In this document: one piece after another, positions 58,430 to 64,000 of the stretch
Layout of the letters: each line of letters opens with the position of its first letter
Numbering within the stretch: the first letter of the stretch is position 1
Origin: Guadua angustifolia
Taxonomy: Eukaryota > Streptophyta > Magnoliopsida > Poales > Poaceae
DNA: 64,000 bases
Direction of reading: 5' to 3'
Assembly: GCA_036346375.1 (NCBI GenBank)
Contig: CM070502.1
Coordinates: 72,432,224-72,496,223 of the forward strand
The notes under the pieces: generated by a model
Database searches by the model: none
What the model saw: the letters and a program-made list of their open reading frames with translations, nothing else
Told to the model about the DNA's origin: nothing
Program-made: the position numbers and the translations under genes

Positions 58430-59159
58430 TAGTAGTTAATGTGTGGCTGAAATTGTCAGTGTTACAAGGAATGATGCTTCCATTGAAAGTTCAACATTGT
58501 TATTCTGGGACCTAGGAAGTAGGAACTCTTTTAAATGCATATACAATTATAACACTAATATGTCTAAGGTTTAGTTGTTATGTTCTGCTGCAGTGTCAAG
58601 GCCATCGTTCAAATAATAATTTCGAAATGTTTGAACTGCTGTAATTCCTTTTTGTTCCTTCAGGCCTCATTGTCGTTATCAAAGGTTCCCCAAAAATTGT
58701 CGGCGAAATATTAGAAGCCAATAGGCTTTATGATGTTGTCAATTGTCAGCTTTTTTGGATGGCATGCATATCCTAGCTTTTGCAAACCTCTTAAAACTAC
58801 GAAATATAGTTGTCAGTAGTTTTCTACTATTCTATTCTTATGGATCTATCTATGTTTTTAATATTTTGCACACATATTTCTTTGAATCGGAAGAAACTGC
58901 TTAGTGTCTGAAAATATTGTTTTTATCATTTACAGAATGAGAATGGTGGCTTTTCACCTTATGAACTCGCTAGGTCTTATGCCTGGCTGGAGGTGAGTCA
59001 AATTCAATTTTGCTAAACATTGTTTTACAATGTGGTATGCTTTTTAAAACTATTCAGCTTCTCAATCCTTGACTTTTGGGGACATAATGATCAATTATCC
59101 GTAAGATGTGATAACCCTTTTCTTCTTAGTATGCTGCTTTGCCATGTTTAAGAGGACCT

Positions 59160-59527
59160 TTTTTTTCGAAAAGACGGCAGGAGCTCTGCCATGCATTAAA
59201 GAGAGAGAGAGATAACAAAGGACAGGGTCTTACAAGAGGTCCACCAGACCACGACCGAGCCCAACCGAAAATCACAAAAAAAACCCGAAATAAAGACAAC
59301 TAGACAACTAGAACCAGGTCAATAGGTAGACTAAACCCCCGAAACCCTTCTTCTAGGCAGACTAAGAATCCCCAGTCCTGAAGGCCACCTTCCGGTTGTG
59401 AACATCCTGTTGAATTACCGATAGGACCTCATCCGTAGACCGGTAGATGTTGTTGAAGATTCTGGCATTGCGTTCCTTCCATAAGTTCCACAGAGTGTAA
59501 ATCAGCGTGCCATCTACCTGCTTGCGT
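59160..59527 (-). mobile_element. 5'-truncated LINE, 3' end only
   Basis: On the - strand a frame from 59526 to the stop at 59362 reads LWKERNARIF and STDEVLSVIQQDVHNRK, the C-terminal zinc-binding tail of plant LINE reverse transcriptases. A 3' UTR with a GA-rich run follows, then a poly(A) tail, seen as poly(T) at 59159-59166. GAGGACCT (59152-59159) and GAGGGCCT (59528-59535) are a likely target duplication. It sits in intron 13, about 30 bases before exon 14. Confidence 0.82.
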
Positions 59528-60686
59528 GAGGGCCTGAAAATGTAATCTTGACTGGCAGTTGTGTTGAATGTACTTCAGCAGTGATCCAGGCCCTGACATC
59601 ATTTGGAAAGCACGAGCCTGGACACCGAAGGGAAGGGATAGACAACTGTATCCATAAGCTGATAACTTCATTTAGAATATTCAAAGAAGTGATGGTTCAT
59701 GGTTAGTATTAACTTTCAATGCTTCTGGTGTCTCCATCAAAAGTAGAAATTGCTATTATTATTACATATTGTTTTGTCTATTCGCAACAGGTACGGCTCC
59801 TGGGCTATTTGCTTGACCAATGGGACATGGGTTGGAGTGAAGGGGTTAGTTGCTGCTGGAAGGACATACAAGACCTGTCCTGCAATCAGGAAGGCATGCA
59901 ACTTTTTGTTGTCAAAAGAGCTTCCTTCTGGTGGTTGGGGAGAAAAGCTATTTGTCATGCAAAGATAAGGTGTATTCATTTCTTCCTAGGTAATGCCTGT
60001 TGGTGGATGTCCAAATGCAGCAGTGCAACCTGGAGATCAATCTTGTGTTGATGATAAGTTATTAACTCCAAAGCTTTGGAGAGTATGGATGTCCGGTTGG
60101 ATTAGAATAGCAGTGATGTCGAATTACAATTTACGAGAATTGATGTCCCTGTAGATTATGGCCTCTACTTTTTAAGGAAACTATCATGTGGAAATCGCAC
60201 TGGCTTGAGATAGCCGTTATGGGGAAAAAAAAAGGGCACTAAATACTGTACGGCATAGTAAGTTATGCTTGAAAGATCAATCAACTAGTTATAAATCAAA
60301 AATATATTTCTTGTTCTTATATGCAAAATAGCTTTGTTCTGGTCTGAACATGTGCCTTGGTAATTTCCGTGCAAATCGGTTTACACCAATCTTGAAGAAG
60401 AGCGCCCTCATGCTGTTGACAGTACTTGGGCCATGCTGGCCCTAATTGATGCTGGACAGGTCTTTACTTCCCAGCTCTCTCTTCATGTTTGACATTGTTG
60501 ATTTGTGGGTGGATTAAGTTACAATGATATGCAGTAACAACCACCTGTATGTGTTGTGCTCATTCACACTGACACTTCAACGTTCGTTGAAGCAGGCCGA
60601 GAGAGATCCAGCGCCTCTGCACCGGGCAGCGAAGGTTTTGATCAACCTACACTTAGAGGATGGTGGGGAGTTTCCTCAGCAAGTAA

Positions 60687-60899
60687 GGGTGTGTTTGGCA
60701 TGGATTCAGAAGCTGAAAATTCTAGCTTCACCAGATTCGTGAAGCTGAAGCTGTGAAGCTGTGAGTACATAAAGAATGTTTAGATAGATCATCTTGTTTA
60801 CATTTTAGACTAAAAATATAAACTTAATTCATTTTATTTTAGCCTACAAGTTTCAGATTTCAGGTGAAGCTGGAATCTGGAGCTCTACCAAACAGACCC
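60687..60899. mobile_element. Tourist-like MITE in the exon 17 splice donor of the OSC pseudogene
   Basis: The ends GGGTGTGTTTGG and CCAAACAGACCC are inverted, and TAA flanks both sides (60684-60686, 60900-60902). Without it the sequence reads CAAGTAAGTCATA, as in copy 1. It is of the same family as 30525-30730. Confidence 0.85.
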
Positions 60900-61231
60900 T
60901 AAGTCATATCGTAGACTCAAAGTTGGTGTTTAGCAAAGTAAATAGCGATGTTCTCTTGTATTGAAACTTCCATGAAAAACCTGAGTGTGTTCTCTCACGA
61001 CCAATTCTCATAGTTTGATCAACCTAGCTTGCTTACATCCCACCGGCACTTGGCAATTGCCGTTCATTGTTGTTCTGTTTTCCTAGATTTGATCTGTCTC
61101 GCATTAAACAGGAGATAATTGGATTGTTCAGGAGAACCTGCGCGATCATCTGCTCCCAGCGCAGGAACATTTTTCCCATTTGGGCTCTTGGGGAGTCCCA
61201 ATCCTCGGAGGAACATGGCATTGCTACCTGA

Positions 61232-62422
61232 TCCTAACCAAGCTCCAACTCAAAATGCAGTGCATGCCCTACCTGGGACTGAAATTTTACGCAAATTTTT
61301 ACCTTGTCAAACTATGAAATGTCAGTAAGGGATAATGAACTCTACTGTACTAGTGTGCATTATTCATTTTCGGAGCCAAAAGTACATTATCGACCAACAG
61401 TTATCAAGTAAGAAGTACAGGAAAAGATAAGAAGATTGATTATATACCAAGATTTATGTATGCGTCTTGTACCTTGCAGCATTTCGACACCACGTACATG
61501 AGCGGATGAACTGCCTGTTTGGAGATGCAGTGGTTGACCTTCACCTGATGATCGAGTAATACTTAGCAATCCGCAGTCTCGAATGTTCATGCATGTTTGC
61601 CAGTGTCTAGTGACACTTAACCAAAGCGCGACGTTGCGAAAAGCCTCGCTGTCGATCTTAATCGGGCTGGCGTAGGGACCCTCGTCGCCGGCCGCCGCCG
61701 CCTTCATTGCCGGCGTTGGACGGGGGAGGGGGAAGGGATGGTTGGGAGACACGAGCGTGACATGATGTAAAACTGCGCCTCGTTCTGGGCCGTGGAGCTC
61801 GACGGTTCCGGTGCGGCCCGAGTTTGGATCGCAAATAAATTTGTGATCATTACAAGGGGTTATCTTAAAAATGCGACATCAGAAAAGGGACTCTCCTTTG
61901 CAAAACTGACTCTGCAGAGGACCGGCGAGCTGGTTTCAAATAAGTACCTATATGTGTGCATATTCAGTGAGACAGCATGTTTCTACGTTACGAAGGTTAT
62001 GGAGCCTTCAATCATTTATTGTGTGTAACAGGCGTTACAAAGGTTATAGAACCTTTAATCACTTGGTGTGTGTAACGGAAGTGGACATGTTTAATCTGAA
62101 CCACCTATGTTTGATTGGACGGTTTACATTGACTCGATCACGGATTTTCTGTGTGATCCTATTCGGGATGTTTTTTAATGCAGGCTTAAGTACTAGGGTC
62201 TCGTTTGCAAAAAAAAAAAAACATGTGCTAGTTTCCCTTCCTCGATCTGAGCCGCACAACCCCAATCGGACGGTTGTCACGGTTAAGTTGACGGGATTAT
62301 GGACCGCGCATTTTCTGATCGATCATATTCGAGGGGCGTTTTTGAATATAAACTTTAGAGAAAAAGGACTCTTGCAAAAATTCCCCCTGCAGTTCTAGTG
62401 ACCGTTTCTGCCTCCCGACTTA
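61232..62422. other. Intergenic sequence with an exon-like - strand fragment
   Basis: On the - strand ATG at 61705 opens 29 codons (MKAAAAGDEGPYASPIK...), followed by G|GTTAAG, a possible donor, near 61619. It could be a first exon of an unrecognised or captured gene. No continuing exons could be confirmed. The rest is AT-rich; a poly(A) run lies at 62209-62221. Confidence 0.35.
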
Positions 62423-62724
62423 GACTCTTTTTATTTGGGCTTTTTTACTGGCTTAAAAACCAAAAAGTTAAAGCCTAAATAAACGAGTAGCTTTTTATCT
62501 GAGCTTTTCAAAAGCTATAAACCTTCATATAACTAAAAGTCAAAAGTCACTGAAGAGAGACTTTTTTGACTTATTGATGGTTGGTTTTAGACTAATAATA
62601 CTAAAGTTAGATAAAATTATCTACCTCTATTATGTACAAAAGCCACTAGTTTTTAAGCTGTTTAAACCAAAAGACTGATTTTAAACTATAAGCTAAAAAA
62701 ACCTAAATCTAAATAAATAGGGCC
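62423..62724. mobile_element. Tourist-like MITE, inverted relative of 52996-53279
   Basis: TTA flanks both sides (62420-62422, 62725-62727). The right end, read as reverse complement, is GGCCCTATTTATTTAG followed by GCTTATAGTTTAAAATCAG, matching the MITE at 52996. The left end GACTCTTTTTATTTGGGC is a degraded partner. Confidence 0.72.
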
Positions 62725-62727
62725 TTA

Positions 62728-63299
62728 GTCCGCTGCGCGGATGACGGCGACCACCGTGAAGGCGACGGATGGGCGGCGGCGAGAGTTTGGAGGCAGAACC
62801 TAGGACATCGGGCACCGCATTGGACTCCGATGGGATTGGAAAACTACGTACATCCATGGCCGGCTCCGGCGTCTCCACGTCGTCCACGTGCATCCAGCAA
62901 AGGCTAGCACGGCCGCTCGTAGGCCGTAATTGCATAGAGAACAGATATCGTCAAGATTAGTGTTCCACTCCAGTCAGGTATTGAGATGTCACCACGAATC
63001 TAAAACCATGATCACTAGCAGAAGCAATTCAGATACATAGCATCACTTGGATGAATTATTCAAACACAGATAACGATGATGGTGACTAGTGTAAATCGTC
63101 AAGCTCAACTTTTTCCATGGCAACTCCACTGGATCAATTTGAGCCTAAGTTTGTGTACGCCTTTATCCTTCACATCACCAACTGCATGCCTCCAGGCAGG
63201 CAACATCAAGCAAAGCAATTCAGGGTTCAGAATTCAGACAGAAGAAACAGTGCCGATTGCGTAATCGAAGCATGCGCAGAGGGGCTAGCTGAAGCAGCA
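62728..63299 (-). other. 3' UTR and downstream region of the SPL gene
   Basis: The part next to 63299 should be the 3' UTR of the - strand SPL gene. The left part (62740-62940) is GC-rich and open on both strands, but I recognise nothing in it. Confidence 0.4.
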
Positions 63300-63628
63300 T
63301 CAACGCATCTGGTCGAAGTGGGAGTTGACATAAGAAGGTTTCGGGAGCTGGAGCTCGTGCGCTGCGGCATTGTCGTTGCCAAAGCGGTCGAAAGCCTGAA
63401 ATCGCGCATGCTGATCGAGGGGCGGGCCGTCTTGCCACAGTCCTGGTGATGATTCCACCATGTGCATCACGGGATTGGAGGTGCCGGCAATAGTTGTGAC
63501 CCCAGAGTGCATCTGAGAACTCGGCTGGAGGTTGGTGGCACCCACTGAATTGTTTGACAGAAGAGAGAGAGCACGCTGAAGATCCGGGGCTCCATTGGAG
63601 TTGGATGCAACAGCAGAAACTTGGACGC
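63300..63628 (-). CDS. SPL3: SBP-box (SQUAMOSA promoter-binding-like) protein, last exon, partial
   Basis: On the - strand an acceptor TTTTCAG precedes 63628, and the exon runs 109 codons to the TGA at 63300-63302. It encodes the C-terminal part of an SPL transcription factor: RALSLLSNN over the miR156 site, a serine/asparagine-rich stretch, then SSPGLWQDGPPLDQHARFQAF and the end SHFDQMR. SPL proteins bind GTAC cores with an SBP domain, which would be encoded upstream, beyond the right edge. The exon is open and ends properly, so the gene looks intact here. The symbol is inferred from memory of rice chromosome 2 gene order next to cycloartenol synthase genes; the paralogue SPL12 is the alternative. 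Confidence 0.75.
63555..63574 (-). promoter_or_regulatory. miR156 target site in the SPL exon
   Basis: Read on the - strand, the 20 bases GTGCTCTCTC...TTCTGTCA encode part of ALSLLS and are the standard miR156 target of plant SPL genes. Pairing to miR156 would leave one mismatch, as in other SPL genes. Cleavage or repression here controls juvenile-to-adult phase and tillering in grasses. Confidence 0.92.
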
Positions 63629-64000
63629 CTGAAAAGGGTAAAAAGCAGAACAACTGTAAGTGTTATGTTCATCACTAATCAAAATATTCTTCATAGTGCT
63701 TGAACAGACTTATAAATTGAAGGCTATAATCGCTGCACATGCAACTCCAGTGATAACGCTTTTTTTTTTTGGGAAACAACCAGATATTTTCCTGACAACT
63801 ATGTACAGAGTGCAATGGAAAATTTCAATTGGTCCTCTAGTTAATAGTAATGAGAATTATAGCATGGATGAACCCAGATTTTTCATATAGAGAGGATCTG
63901 ATCCTACTCAAATTAATGATGATTAGATCATTCAACAGACTACCACCATTTTGGCTCCAAAGCTTGCCGCATGCATATGTAACATTATGAAACCACTCAT
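63629..64000 (-). other. Intron of the SPL gene
   Basis: Non-coding sequence upstream of the last SPL exon. A poly(T) run at 63761-63771 followed by GGGAAACAACCAG may be the tail of a small retroelement, but no target duplication was confirmed. Confidence 0.5.

Larger units (their letters stand above)
52830..61231 (+). pseudogene. Second oxidosqualene cyclase copy, pseudogene lacking exons 1-5
   Basis: Exons homologous to 6-18 of the intact gene: 52830-52995, 53489-53676, 53814-53927, 54190-54314, 58075-58203, 58664-58761, 58936-58992, 59058-59100, 59559-59701, 59791-59969, 60379-60459, 60596-60682, 61112-61231. Exons 1-5 are absent from the window. MWCHCR has become MRSYCQ. Disabling changes: TAA at 52859, a one-base deletion near 53545, TAG at 58129 with a two-base insertion after it, a four-base deletion in exon 13, frameshifts in exons 14 and 15, the exon 11 donor changed to GC, and the exon 16 acceptor AG changed to CG. 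DCTAE survives, but ADHGWPI reads ADQGWPV. Exon lengths otherwise match copy 1, so this is a tandem duplicate, not a processed copy. It is broken further by a Copia element, three MITEs and a LINE. Confidence 0.93.

Noticed and set aside
1..64000. CRISPR arrays, bacterial operons, rRNA or tRNA genes
   Set aside because: None seen; the repeats present are eukaryotic transposon features and I found no complete tRNA cloverleaf.

Overview
The window is nuclear DNA from a grass, most likely the genus Oryza. It shows multi-exon genes with plant-type introns, Stowaway, Tourist and hAT MITEs, a tRNA-derived SINE, Sirevirus (Copia), Tat-type Gypsy, LINE and Helitron-like sequence, and very long LTRs. 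A cycloartenol-synthase-type oxidosqualene cyclase (OSC) lies on the + strand, and the last exon of an SBP-box (SPL) gene with a miR156 site lies on the - strand. From memory, rice chromosome 2 short arm has this neighbourhood (OsSPL3 next to cycloartenol synthase genes); a database search should confirm it.

Layout. 1-1287: a long palindromic fold-back element. 1633-11407: an intact 18-exon OSC gene encoding 760 aa. 11592-14530: a broken hAT transposase on the - strand, split by a solo LTR (12568-13045). 14531-29130: a non-autonomous Sirevirus-like element that carries only gag, has LTRs of about 3.35 kb, and has a 2.9 kb Gypsy-like solo LTR inside its 3' LTR. 29131-32448: small TE remnants and a fragment resembling an aspartyl-tRNA synthetase. 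32449-38195: a decayed Copia element on the - strand, interrupted by a hAT MITE and by a Sirevirus-type solo LTR. 38196-49932: a Tat-like Gypsy element on the - strand with an antisense ORF. 50083-52434: another solo LTR. 52435-52807: a Helitron-like edge.

52830-61231: a second OSC copy in the same orientation. It is a pseudogene without exons 1-5, split by a deleted Copia element (54372-58047), three MITEs and a truncated LINE. 61232-62730: intergenic DNA and a MITE. 63300-63628: the 3' terminal exon of an SPL gene that continues beyond the right edge.

The locus is therefore a tandem OSC pair. One copy keeps every catalytic signature (DCTAE, MWCHCR, and the Tyr/His/Ile positions typical of cycloartenol synthase). 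The other has decayed, and about 41 kb of nested retrotransposons separates them. Most insertions can be delimited to the base by target-site duplications (TSDs), so the order of many events can be read directly. The less expected signals are non-coding: a family of hairpins with co-varying arms in the Sirevirus LTRs, an array of primer-binding-site-like words before its 3' LTR, and repeated MITE insertion at splice donors of the OSC pseudogene.
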